DNA of 64,000 nucleotides from Histidinibacterium lentulum (GTDB taxonomy: Bacteria > Pseudomonadota > Alphaproteobacteria > Rhodobacterales > Rhodobacteraceae). Both the position numbers and the translations under genes were made by a program. Location: positions 496,001-560,000 of the forward strand of contig NZ_ML119082.1 of assembly GCF_003789055.1 (NCBI RefSeq). The letters are read 5' to 3'. Below are positions 49,266 through 57,451 of this stretch, piece after piece. The notes under the pieces were generated by a model. That model worked only from the letters and a program-made list of their open reading frames with translations. It searched no databases and was not told where the DNA came from. Numbering within the stretch: the first letter of the stretch is position 1; the number at the start of each line of letters is the position of its first letter.

Positions 49266-49395
49266 CCGCCCACCCATACGGCCCGGAGCACCGTCTCCCC
49301 CGTTTCTCCGGCCCGACATATCCGGGGGGAGTCGCCGCGGGCGACGGGCGCAGCGCCCCCTCCGTCGGCGCCGCCGCCCCCGAAGGAGCCGCGCA

Positions 49396-51921
49396 ATGGC
49401 GGTGACCGATCCCGAAACCCGGACCCCCTACGGCGGCGCGCGCAAGGGCGAGCCCGGCAAGACCTTCGACGAGATCTGGCAGCAGCCGCGGGGCCTGCGC
49501 TACTGGTCCGCCGTCAGCCACCAGGCGGTCGGCAAGCGGTTCATCGTCACGGGCTTCTGCTTCTTCCTGATCGCCGGGGTCCTCGCGCTCCTGGTCAGGA
49601 CCCAGCTCATCGTGCCCGGGAACACCTTCCTCGACAGCGAGACCTACAACCAGGTCTTCACGATGCACGGGACGCTGATGATGTTCCTGTTCGCGATCCC
49701 CATTCTCGGGGGGTTCGCGGTCTATCTCATTCCGATGATGCTGGGCGCGCGGGACCTGATCTTTCCGCGGCTCGGGGCCTTCGGCTACTGGTGCTACCTG
49801 TTCGGGGGCATCATCCTGATGTCGTCGTTCCTCTTCGACGCCGCCCCGGACGGCGGCTGGTTCATGTACACCCCCCTGTCGTCGAACGAGTATTCGCCGG
49901 GCGCCGGACCCGACTTCTGGCTCATCGGGATCACCTTCGCCGAGATCGCCTCGGTCGCCACGGCGGTGGAGCTGATCGCAGCCATCCTCTGCGCCCGCGC
50001 GCCCGGCATGTCGCTGACGAAGATGCCGATCTTCGCGTGGTACATCCTGATCTTCGCCTTCATGATCGCCGTCGGCTTTCCGCCGCTGATCATCGGCTCG
50101 ATCCTGCTCGAGGCCCAGCGGCTCCTGGGCCTGCCGTTCTACGACGCGGCGCTGGGCGGCGATCCCCTGCTCTGGCAGCACCTCTTCTGGCTCTTCGGCC
50201 ATCCCGAGGTCTACATCATCTTCCTGCCCGCCGCGGGCATGGTGGCGACGATGCTGCCCACCTTCGTGGGCAAGCCGCTTTTCGGCTACGGCTTCGTCGT
50301 CGCGGCGGTGATCTCCATGGGGTTCATCTCCTTCGGGCTCTGGGCGCACCACATGTTCGCCACCGGCCTGCCGATCCTGTCGCTGACGCTGTTCTCGGCG
50401 GCGTCCACCATGGTCGCGGTGCCCACGGGCGTGCAGATCTTCTCCTTCATCGCGACCTTGGCCGAGGCGCGGCCGCGGCTGACGGTGCCCATGCATTTCA
50501 TCCTCGGGTTCCTGTTCATCTTCGTCCTGGGCGGGCTGACGGGCGTCATGCTCGCGAGCGTGCCCTTCAACCTGCAGGCCCATGACAGCTACTTCGTCGT
50601 GGCGCATCTGCATTACGTGCTGATCGGCGGCATGGTCTTTCCGCTCTTCGGCGCCTTCTACTACTGGGCGCCGCTCTTCACCGGGCGGATGATGTCGGAG
50701 GTGCTGGGGCGCTGGGTCTTCTGGCTGATGTTCACCGGCTTCAACCTGACCTTCCTGCTGATGCACCTGACCGGGATGCGGGGAATGCCGCGGCGCATCG
50801 CGACCTATCCCGAGGGCATCGGCTGGGACAGGCTCAACCTTTTGTCGACGCTGGGGTCCTACATCCTCGCCGCGGGCGTCCTGCTCTTCGTGGTGGATTT
50901 CATCCGGCACCGCCGGGTCGGCCCCCATGCAGGACGCAACCCCTGGGGCGCCGCGACGCTGGAATGGCTCTATCCGCTGCCGAATCCCAATTTCAACTTC
51001 CACGCCATCCCTGCGGTGCGCAGCCGCGAGCCGCTCTGGGACCAGCCCGAGCTGACGGACCGGCGGGCGGAGCGGATCGACGGCGTCCTGCGCGGCACGG
51101 CGGACAGCCGGCGGGAGACGATCTCCTGCGACCCGATCACCGGCGAGCCGATCCAGATCGCGCGCCTGCCGCATCCGACCTGGACGCCGTTCTTCGCGGC
51201 ACTGGGGCTGGCGGTGGCCTTCGGGGCGCTTCTGGCCTCGTTCTACTGGATCTCGCTCGCGGGTCTCTGCTTCTCGGTGCTGGTGTTCCTTCTCTGGGCC
51301 TGGGAGCCCTCGGACGCCGGGGTCCTGCGCCCGGACGGGATGGGGCGGACGCTGCCGGTGGATCTCGCCGACCGGCGCAGTCACACCCATGTGGTGGTCG
51401 TGGGCCTGCTGCTGGTGCTTTTCGCGCTCCACGCCTCCCTGATCTTCGGCGGGCTCTACCTGTGGAACGTCGTGCCGGACTTCGCGGAGCTGACGGTCCG
51501 GCCCCTCGGACTGCCGCTCATCCTCGCCGCGGGCGCCGCCCTGGCGATGGCCGTCGCGGGGACGGTTGCCCGCCGGTGGGCGCTGTCGGAGCGGATCGGG
51601 GCGAGCGGCGCGATGTCGGGGCTCACGGCCCTCCTCGCTGCAGGAACGACGGCGGCGCTGGGTTGGGCGATCCTGCCGGTCTCGCCCTTCGACACGGCGC
51701 TGGGCGCGGTGATCTGGGCCACGGTGACCTTCGTCGCCGTCCTGTCGGCGGCCGCGGTGCTCTGGGGGCTGTTCAACCTCGCCCGCGATCTCACCGGGGC
51801 CACGCGACCCGGGCAGGCGCGGCACGCCTTCAACCTCGCCACCTATGCCAAGGGCCTCGCCGCGATGGCGCTGGCGACGGCGGGTCTCCTGCTGGCCTTC
51901 GCCCTGACGGGAGGCGCGTGA
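49396..51921 (+). CDS. ctaD: Cytochrome c oxidase subunit I fused to subunit III
   Basis: The protein has 841 residues. Residues 1-560 are subunit I: FTMHGTLMMFLFAIPILGGF, LFGHPEVYIIFLPAAGM with the CuB His, Glu and cross-linked Tyr, AHHMFATG and VVAHLHYVLIGGM for haem ligands. The GHPEV Glu indicates an A1-type proton path. From about residue 590 a subunit III-like membrane domain follows (RRSHTHVVVVGLLLVLFALH). Fused I+III chains are known in caa3 oxidases. The stop overlaps the next start. Confidence 0.93.
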   Translation: MAVTDPETRTPYGGARKGEPGKTFDEIWQQPRGLRYWSAVSHQAVGKRFIVTGFCFFLIAGVLALLVRTQLIVPGNTFLDSETYNQVFTMHGTLMMFLFAIPILGGFAVYLIPMMLGARDLIFPRLGAFGYWCYLFGGIILMSSFLFDAAPDGGWFMYTPLSSNEYSPGAGPDFWLIGITFAEIASVATAVELIAAILCARAPGMSLTKMPIFAWYILIFAFMIAVGFPPLIIGSILLEAQRLLGLPFYDAALGGDPLLWQHLFWLFGHPEVYIIFLPAAGMVATMLPTFVGKPLFGYGFVVAAVISMGFISFGLWAHHMFATGLPILSLTLFSAASTMVAVPTGVQIFSFIATLAEARPRLTVPMHFILGFLFIFVLGGLTGVMLASVPFNLQAHDSYFVVAHLHYVLIGGMVFPLFGAFYYWAPLFTGRMMSEVLGRWVFWLMFTGFNLTFLLMHLTGMRGMPRRIATYPEGIGWDRLNLLSTLGSYILAAGVLLFVVDFIRHRRVGPHAGRNPWGAATLEWLYPLPNPNFNFHAIPAVRSREPLWDQPELTDRRAERIDGVLRGTADSRRETISCDPITGEPIQIARLPHPTWTPFFAALGLAVAFGALLASFYWISLAGLCFSVLVFLLWAWEPSDAGVLRPDGMGRTLPVDLADRRSHTHVVVVGLLLVLFALHASLIFGGLYLWNVVPDFAELTVRPLGLPLILAAGAALAMAVAGTVARRWALSERIGASGAMSGLTALLAAGTTAALGWAILPVSPFDTALGAVIWATVTFVAVLSAAAVLWGLFNLARDLTGATRPGQARHAFNLATYAKGLAAMALATAGLLLAFALTGGA

Positions 51922-52223
51922 TGGAGCGCGGGCGCGATATCCTGGCGCTTGTCGCCCCCGGCCTTGTCTGGGCGGTGCATTTCGTCCTCATCTACGCGCT
52001 CATTTCGGCGGCCTGCGCGCAGAGGGCGCTCATCGGTATGGGTACGGTCTGGATCGCGGGGCTGATCCTGACCGTCCTCGGGGTGGTGCTGGCGCTCTGG
52101 CCGCTCCGGCTGTCCAATGCGGAGAGCGTCCGCCGGGCGCTTCTCTGGAGCAGCGGCATCTTCGCCGCCGCCATCGTCGCGGATGGCGCGTTCGTCCTTC
52201 TCTTCCAGACCTGCGGAGGCTGA
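51921..52223 (+). CDS. Small oxidase-cluster membrane protein
   Basis: This 100-residue protein has three predicted transmembrane helices (about 8-30, 38-58, 72-95). Its place after subunit I/III and before the CtaG-like gene suggests an accessory or subunit IV-like role, but no family is clear. The ATG shares its first base with the ctaD stop (TGATG). Confidence 0.7.
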   Translation: MERGRDILALVAPGLVWAVHFVLIYALISAACAQRALIGMGTVWIAGLILTVLGVVLALWPLRLSNAESVRRALLWSSGIFAAAIVADGAFVLLFQTCGG

Positions 52224-52224
52224 C

Positions 52225-52977
52225 ATGGATCCTCTCGCCTACGTTCCGTTCTGCGGCCCGCCGCCCGAGCCGGGGGCGCTGATGTCGCGCTGGCTACTCG
52301 ATCCGGCCCTGCTTGCCGGGCTGGCTGTGGCGCTGGGTCTCGGGCTGTGGCTGGCGCGGGACCGGCGGCTGATGGCGGGGGGCTGGGTGCTGGTCGCGCT
52401 CCTTTTCGTGTCGCCGCTCTGCGCGCTGTCGATGGCGCTGTTTTCCGCGCGGGTTGCGCAGCATCTGATGTTGACGCTGGTGGCCGCCCCGCTGATCGCG
52501 GCGGCGCTGCCCTCCGTCCGGATGCCGCCGCTCGCGGCGGCGGGGCTCTTCGCCGCGGCGTTCTGGATCTGGCACGCGCCCGCGCCCTATACCGCGACGC
52601 TGGAGAGCGACCTCGTCTACTGGGCGATGCACCTGTCGCTGTTCGGGGCGGCCGTGCTCCTGTGGTCGGCGCTCGTGGCGGCGGTGCGGGAGGCCCCATT
52701 CGCGGCCTTCCTCGCGGTGGCGGTGACGGCGGCGCAGATGACGCTCTACGCGGTGCTGATCGTGTTGTCGCCCTCGGTCTGGCACGTCTGGCACCTGAGC
52801 ACGGCGCCGCTCTGGGGACTGTCGGCGCTGGCGGACCAGGCGCTGGCGGGCGCCCTGATGTGGGTCGGCGGGGGACTCCTGATGGCGGTCAGCGTGGCGC
52901 TGGTGCTGTCGCGGCGGTTCCTCGCGGGAACAGCCGCGGGCGGCCGGACGTTGGCCGCGCAGGAGAGTTCGACGTGA
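52225..52977 (+). CDS. ctaG: Cytochrome c oxidase assembly factor, CtaG_caa3 type
   Basis: This 250-residue protein has about seven helices and the caa3_CtaG pattern: FVSPLCALSMALFSARVAQH, WIWHAPAPYTATLES and WAMHLSLFGAAVLLWSALV. The conserved histidines may help deliver copper to the oxidase. It is distinct from the periplasmic Cox11-type CtaG. It overlaps the next cytochrome gene by 4 bases. Confidence 0.85.
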   Translation: MDPLAYVPFCGPPPEPGALMSRWLLDPALLAGLAVALGLGLWLARDRRLMAGGWVLVALLFVSPLCALSMALFSARVAQHLMLTLVAAPLIAAALPSVRMPPLAAAGLFAAAFWIWHAPAPYTATLESDLVYWAMHLSLFGAAVLLWSALVAAVREAPFAAFLAVAVTAAQMTLYAVLIVLSPSVWHVWHLSTAPLWGLSALADQALAGALMWVGGGLLMAVSVALVLSRRFLAGTAAGGRTLAAQESST

Positions 52978-53588
52978 GACACTGGAAGATCATCCTCGCC
53001 GTGGCCCTGTTGATCGCGCTGGTGCTGATCCTCTGGCCGGAACGGGCGCGGGCGCAGTCCAACGCGATCCTCGACTGCACGACCTGCCACGTCACCTCCG
53101 GGCCGCCGCCCGAGGAGGCGGCGCTCTATCCCGTGCTGAACGGCAAGCCCTCGCGCTATATCGAGCGGCAGCTCTGGGCCTACCGCGAGGACTACCGGGA
53201 GCATCCGCAGATGAGCGCCACGGCGACCGCGCTGGGCGAGGGAGCGGCGGCGGCGGCGCGGCTTTACGCGGACCTGCCGCCGATCCGGGTGACCGAGCCG
53301 GAGGGCGAGGCGCCGGCGCTGATCACCGAGGGCGACTGGGAGCGGGGGCTGGCGCCATGTTCCATGTGTCACGGCCTCGAGGAGGACATGCGGGCGCAGC
53401 TTGCGCCGCTGCTGCACGGCCAGCCGCGGAGCTACCTCGCCCATGAACTGCGGGCCTATGCGGACGGCACCCGGCGGAGCGACCCGATGGGACGGATGCG
53501 CGCCTATGCGAGCCGGCTGACGGAGAGCGAGATCGGCGAGCTGGCGGCGTGGTACGCCAGTTCGCGCGAAGGGGTGGATGTGGAATGA
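52974..53588 (+). CDS. Membrane-anchored dihaem cytochrome c
   Basis: This 204-residue protein is read from a GTG at 52974 that overlaps the preceding stop (GTGA), with AGGAGAG upstream. An N-terminal helix is followed by haem motifs CTTCH (35-39) and CSMCH (129-133). GKPSRYIERQLWAYREDYRE and GQPRSYLAHELRAYADGTRR are the c4/c553 repeat. It could serve the oxidase or the dehydrogenase small subunit encoded next. Confidence 0.85.
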   Translation: MRHWKIILAVALLIALVLILWPERARAQSNAILDCTTCHVTSGPPPEEAALYPVLNGKPSRYIERQLWAYREDYREHPQMSATATALGEGAAAAARLYADLPPIRVTEPEGEAPALITEGDWERGLAPCSMCHGLEEDMRAQLAPLLHGQPRSYLAHELRAYADGTRRSDPMGRMRAYASRLTESEIGELAAWYASSREGVDVE

Positions 53589-54025
53589 CGGAGGCGAGGC
53601 TTTCCCGGCGGTCGCTGCTTGCGGGCGGGCTGGCGCTCTCGGCCCTCGCCACGGCGGCTCCGCTGCGGGCTCAGGTGGCGCGGGTGGAGGGTCCGAGCTT
53701 CGTGGACCTCGCGGCGCGGCTGCGGGAGCTGACCGGGTTCGATCCCCTTCCCCGCGACCTCCTGTCGGCCTTCGCGGAGGCATCGGGAGAGGATGGCGTG
53801 TTCCGGGCCGGGATCATGGAGGACGGCGACGCGGCGGCGCAGCGGCGGGCGATCAAGGCGCTCTATCACGGGATCCTGGCGCCCGAGGGCGACGAGGGCG
53901 AGCCGGTGCGGCTGGGCTATGCGAGCGCGCTTCAATGGGCGGCGATCGAGGAGACGAACAACGTGCCGAGCTGGTGCGGGGGGGTTCCGGGATACTGGTC
54001 TGAGCCGCCGGAGCTGCCGGGCTGA
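53585..54025 (+). CDS. FAD-sugar dehydrogenase small subunit, Tat-exported
   Basis: This 146-residue protein has a twin-arginine signal (LSRRSLLAGGLALSALATAA). The C-terminal WCGGVPGYWSEPPELPG resembles the YCPNKPGFWADKP end of the FAD-glucose dehydrogenase gamma subunit and sorbitol dehydrogenase small subunits, which chaperone and export the FAD subunit. No catalytic gene follows. The FAD-glucose dehydrogenase-like chain at 39771-41414 lacks a small subunit and may be its partner. It overlaps the preceding stop by 4 bases. Confidence 0.75.
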   Translation: MTEARLSRRSLLAGGLALSALATAAPLRAQVARVEGPSFVDLAARLRELTGFDPLPRDLLSAFAEASGEDGVFRAGIMEDGDAAAQRRAIKALYHGILAPEGDEGEPVRLGYASALQWAAIEETNNVPSWCGGVPGYWSEPPELPG

Positions 54026-54426
54026 CAGGCGTTCACGATGAGACGGGGGTTCATGTCCTTGATTTCGCATCCGAATCCTGCGCAACGGGTTTCGGGACGG
54101 TGGGATATGGGCGTCTTGAGAAATGTGTGCCGAGTGATCCGCACCGGCGTGGCGCCATGACGTGAGTCCGTGCAGCAGGAACGGACAAGAGGGATGACCC
54201 GTCGTCCTGACCCCTGCTCCGATCTTTCTGCGATCCGTTGGCTGACCCGGCAGGAGAGCGACGCGGCCCCACCGCGCATCTGCGCGAGGCAATCCGCCAC
54301 CAGCGTGAATTACGCTTGTCTTGCCCCTTCGTCAGACCGATGAATTCCGCAGATCAGGTCGTCTGGAAGGCAAACGCCCATGACACCCGCAGAACCGAAA
54401 GGCCGTGGTCACGCCCCGGGCGGCAG
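54026..54426. other. 400-base region with no supported gene
   Basis: No convincing reading frame was found apart from possible 5' extensions of the next gene (ATG at 54340). GGAAC-N17-CGTC at 54178-54203 resembles a sigma-EcfG site with one -10 mismatch, and might serve the membrane protein downstream. Confidence 0.4.
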
Positions 54427-54900
54427 ATGACCGAGCGTGCGGAGTTTCCGGAGAACCGGACCCTCAACCTCGTATTCGGCCTCGTCTTCCTCGGTATGGC
54501 GGTCGTGTGGTGGGTCCTGCTCTTTCCCTCGGGTGTTCCGACCCTGACCCGGGATACGACGGTGCTGCTGCTGGCGATCGCCGCCATGGCGGGGTTCGGC
54601 CTCTGGTCCCTGACGCGCCTGCGCAAGACCGCCGCGGTCGTCGTGGTGGACCATGACGGACTGACGGATCTGCGGCTGATGTCCGACCCGATCCCGTGGT
54701 CCGAACTAGATCGGTGCGACCTGGTGGTCGGCTACAGGGGGGTCCGGCGGCTTCGGCTGGTCCTGCGCCCCGGCTCGCCGGTCGCGGCACGGCTGGGCAG
54801 GCAAGAGGTCATCGTCAACGACCTGATGCTGACAGGCGGCGCGAGGGGCGTGCGCGAGGCCATCGCCCGGTTCGCGCCGCAGGTTCCGCGCGGCTGGTAA
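54427..54900 (+). CDS. Small membrane protein with PH-like C-terminal domain
   Basis: This 157-residue protein has two transmembrane helices (about 18-36 and 44-62) followed by a beta-rich domain (KTAAVVVVDHDGLTDLRLMS, then IPWSELDRCDLV), the layout of STM3941/PH-like membrane proteins. No good Shine-Dalgarno fixes the start; an ATG at 54340 would add 29 residues. The function is unknown. Confidence 0.6.
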   Translation: MTERAEFPENRTLNLVFGLVFLGMAVVWWVLLFPSGVPTLTRDTTVLLLAIAAMAGFGLWSLTRLRKTAAVVVVDHDGLTDLRLMSDPIPWSELDRCDLVVGYRGVRRLRLVLRPGSPVAARLGRQEVIVNDLMLTGGARGVREAIARFAPQVPRGW

Positions 54901-54963
54901 CCGCCCGGTCATGCAGGCGCCCGCGTTGCGGCGCGGACCCGGGCAGACCGCGGGGGACGGGGT

Positions 54964-55968
54964 TCATCGCCTTTTCGGGAGACCCAGGGCGAGGCCCAGG
55001 GCGAAACCGGTGAGGGCGATGCCGCCGAGGGCGGTCCAGCGGGCGCGGTCCCCGTCGATGACGAGGGCGCGATCCGCGGCGAGGTGGCCGTACGAACCGG
55101 AGGCGGAGGCGGGATAGGGCGCGGGGTCCGCGAGGTTGTCCTGGCGGGGGCCCTCCTCCGGCCGGTCGGACATCTGCGCCTCGGCGCCGTCGGCGGCGAG
55201 CTTGTGGTCGAGCCAGTCGGGCGCCACCGCCTGACCCGCGGAGAGTTTCAGGACCGTGTTGCCCACGAGCAGTTCCCGCGGCCCCTCGAGCGCGGCGCGC
55301 AGGATCGCGTCGGCGGCGACTTCGGGGCTGTAGACCGGCTCGGCGGGCTTCGGTTGCCGCGGCAGGCGGTTGCGGGCCCAGTCGAATTGCGGCGTGTCGA
55401 TGGAGGGAAGCTGCACGAGCGACAGGGTGATGTCGCGCCCCTCGCGGATCAGCTCGGACCGGAGCGAGCCGGTGAATCCGTTGATCGCGTGTTTCGAGGC
55501 CACATAGGCCGACTGGAAGGGCACGGAGCGGTAGGCGAGGCCGGAGCCCACGTTGACGATAGCGCCCCGGGTCATCAGGCGCAGGGCGGCGCGGCACCCG
55601 TTGACCTGGCCGAGGAAGGTGACGGCGACGATGCGCTCGAACTCGGCGGGCTCCACCTCGCGGAAGGGCGAGAACGAGGTGAGCATGGCGCAGTTGACCC
55701 AGATCTCGGGCGTGCCGAGTTCCGCCGCGAGCGCGTCGGCGGCTTTTTCGAGGGCCTCGTGGTCGGAGACATCGACGCTGGCTGTCACGATGCGGGGCAG
55801 TCCGCCCTCGCCGGGACCGTAGGCGCGGGCAATCTCCTCCAGCCGGTCCTCGCCCCGGGCGATCACGCCGACGCGGCAGCCCCGGGCCACGAGCGCATCC
55901 ACCGTGGCGCGGCCGACGCCCGCCGAGCCGCCGCAGACGATGGCGGTCTTTCCGTGCAACTGGTCCAT
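54964..55968 (-). CDS. SDR oxidoreductase with C-terminal membrane anchor
   Basis: The protein has 334 residues. A classical SDR domain (IVCGGSAGVGRATVDAL, catalytic Ser in GSGLAYRSV, YVASKHAINGF) is followed by about 60 hydrophilic residues and a C-terminal hydrophobic helix (WTALGGIALTGFALGLALGL). The anchor suggests a membrane-associated lipid or quinone-like substrate. The start at 55968 was chosen because MDQLHGKTAIV is the normal SDR beginning. Confidence 0.82.
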   Translation of the reverse strand: MDQLHGKTAIVCGGSAGVGRATVDALVARGCRVGVIARGEDRLEEIARAYGPGEGGLPRIVTASVDVSDHEALEKAADALAAELGTPEIWVNCAMLTSFSPFREVEPAEFERIVAVTFLGQVNGCRAALRLMTRGAIVNVGSGLAYRSVPFQSAYVASKHAINGFTGSLRSELIREGRDITLSLVQLPSIDTPQFDWARNRLPRQPKPAEPVYSPEVAADAILRAALEGPRELLVGNTVLKLSAGQAVAPDWLDHKLAADGAEAQMSDRPEEGPRQDNLADPAPYPASASGSYGHLAADRALVIDGDRARWTALGGIALTGFALGLALGLPKRR

Positions 55969-56025
55969 GTCATGCCTTTCGCGCGCCGGATGCGGCGCAG
56001 CTGTCGATCGCGGGAGGAAGCCGAA

Positions 56026-56052
56026 AGGCCCGGCCAAAGGGGGACCGGGCCT
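56026..56052 (-). terminator. Hairpin terminator
   Basis: On the minus strand AGGCCCGG pairs with CCGGGCCT over an 11-base loop. It lies about 20 bases after the stop of the gene at 56074-57102 and is followed only by TT, so strength is uncertain. Confidence 0.5.
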
Positions 56053-56073
56053 CGCGGCGGGAGCGGCGGGCGC

Positions 56074-57102
56074 TCAGGACTTGCCGGAGCCCGATCCTTC
56101 GGACTTCGAGCCCTCGGCCTTGGCGCCGTCGCGGGCGGCTTCGGAGACGCGCTTGGCGGCCTCCCGGGCCTGGTCGCGGGTCCGGTCGACGACTTCCTCG
56201 CCATCGGGGACGGCGTCCTTGACGTCGCGGACGGCCTCGGTGGCCACGGAGCGGGCCTCGTCCATCGCGGCGTTGGCGCCGGCGACGACGCGGGCGCGCT
56301 CCTCCTCGAAGACGGCGCGCGCCTCGTCCCAGAAGCGGTGGGCCATGGGGCCGAGGCGGCGGTTCTCCATGCGCGAGCCGGGAATCGCCGCGGCGATGGC
56401 GGCCCCCGCGGCCACGGCGAGGGCGCCGGCGGCCAGCGGGTTGTCGCGGATCATCCGGTTGGTTCCCGAGGCGCCGCTGCGCAGGCCTTCCCGGGCCTGT
56501 TCGGACATGTCGAGCGCCCGGCGGCGGGCTGCGATGACGCGCTTGCGCGCCTCTTCGCTCATGTCCTCGGTGCCTTCGGTGATGCGCTTGCGCAGCTCTT
56601 GGGTTCGGCCGCTCAGCTTGTCCCGCTGCTGGGCGAACTGCCCGCGGGTGCGGCTTTCAGTCCCGGCATAGCGGCCACGGACCCGCTCCTGGAGGCGCTG
56701 CGTCTGGGCGCGGACGGTGTCGCGCTCGACCCGGGGGGCGGCCAGAAGGGCGAGGCCCGCGATGATCATCGCGCTGCCCACCGGGTTGCGGCGGACGGTG
56801 TCCATGGCCGTGGAGACATAGCCGCCGTCGTCATCGTCATCCTCGTCGAGATAGCCCGGGTAGAAGCGGTCTGGGTCGTCCTCCGGGCCGAGCCCGAGGT
56901 CGTCGCCATAGGCATAGGGGTCGTCGACGTAGGGATCGGAGGCGGGATCGTCGAGCCAGGGATCGCGGGCGGCCGCGGCGTCGCGGCTCCACATGTCCTC
57001 CTCGGCGGAGATCGGACCGGCATGGGGATCCACCGTCCGCTTCAGCGGGCGGCCGGCACTGTCGAGGGGGACGCGGGGATCGTCGGGTGTGTTGTAGGTC
57101 AT
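56074..57102 (-). CDS. Large helical envelope protein with two membrane segments
   Basis: The protein has 342 residues. An acidic N-terminal 95 residues precede a hydrophobic segment (NPVGSAMIIAGLALLAAP). A long charged helical region (QRLQERVRGRYAGTESRTRG) comes next, then a second hydrophobic segment (NPLAAGALAVAAGAAIAAAI) and a helical Lys/Ala/Glu-rich tail. The NPLAAG/NPVGSA context resembles the DUF3618/ElaB-like group encoded at 14.4-15.9 kb. GGAGAG precedes the ATG. It follows a 44-residue gene and probably shares its stress promoter. Confidence 0.65.
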   Translation of the reverse strand: MTYNTPDDPRVPLDSAGRPLKRTVDPHAGPISAEEDMWSRDAAAARDPWLDDPASDPYVDDPYAYGDDLGLGPEDDPDRFYPGYLDEDDDDDGGYVSTAMDTVRRNPVGSAMIIAGLALLAAPRVERDTVRAQTQRLQERVRGRYAGTESRTRGQFAQQRDKLSGRTQELRKRITEGTEDMSEEARKRVIAARRRALDMSEQAREGLRSGASGTNRMIRDNPLAAGALAVAAGAAIAAAIPGSRMENRRLGPMAHRFWDEARAVFEEERARVVAGANAAMDEARSVATEAVRDVKDAVPDGEEVVDRTRDQAREAAKRVSEAARDGAKAEGSKSEGSGSGKS

Positions 57103-57116
57103 GGGTGTCTCTCCTG

Positions 57117-57251
57117 TCACTTGGGCGAACGCGGACGGACCGGAACGGGAACCGGCCGACGCTGTGGCGCACGCGGCGGCAGCACGGCGTCGGCGAGATC
57201 GCCGAGCCAGTCGGCCAGGCTCTTGCGGATCGTGTTCAGAAACGCGGGCAT
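57117..57251 (-). CDS. Small 44-residue basic protein
   Basis: The product begins MPAFLNTIRKSLADWLGDLA, an amphipathic helix, and continues with a Pro/Arg-rich tail. AAGGAGA lies at ideal distance from the ATG at 57251. It is the first gene behind the minus-strand promoter at 57311 and ends 14 bases before the next gene. It may bind membranes; no family was recognised. Confidence 0.55.
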   Translation of the reverse strand: MPAFLNTIRKSLADWLGDLADAVLPPRAPQRRPVPVPVRPRSPK

Positions 57252-57310
57252 CGCGGTCTCCTTTGCGGCGGTTGGATATGGGGCCGGCCTGCAGCGCCCC
57301 TTGGCTTCAC

Positions 57311-57335
57311 AACCAAAGCAGGCGGGCGATGTTCC
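57311..57335 (-). promoter_or_regulatory. Sigma-EcfG-like promoter
   Basis: Minus-strand GGAAC-N16-GGTT lies 59 bases before the 44-residue gene, divergent from the site at 57360. Confidence 0.6.
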
Positions 57336-57359
57336 GGCCGGACCGGGCGGAGAGGGCGC

Positions 57360-57384
57360 GGAACCGGGCTTTGCCACAAGTGTT
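57360..57384 (+). promoter_or_regulatory. Sigma-EcfG-like promoter
   Basis: GGAAC-N16-TGTT ends 67 bases before the SDR gene at 57452. Confidence 0.55.
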
Positions 57385-57451
57385 GGGCGGGATGACGCCG
57401 GGACGGCCGAAGCGGCACATCCCCGGACACAGGATCTTATCGGAGAGTGAC

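Noticed and set aside
49262-49405. 47-codon frame between oxidase subunits II and I/III
   Set aside because: It starts at the coxB stop and is Pro/Gly/Ala-rich with no hydrophobic or conserved segment; it is probably spacer.
54178-54203. GGAAC-N17-CGTC upstream of the PH-like membrane protein
   Set aside because: It has one -10 mismatch and is more than 130 bases from any start, so it was kept only as a note and not counted in the regulon.
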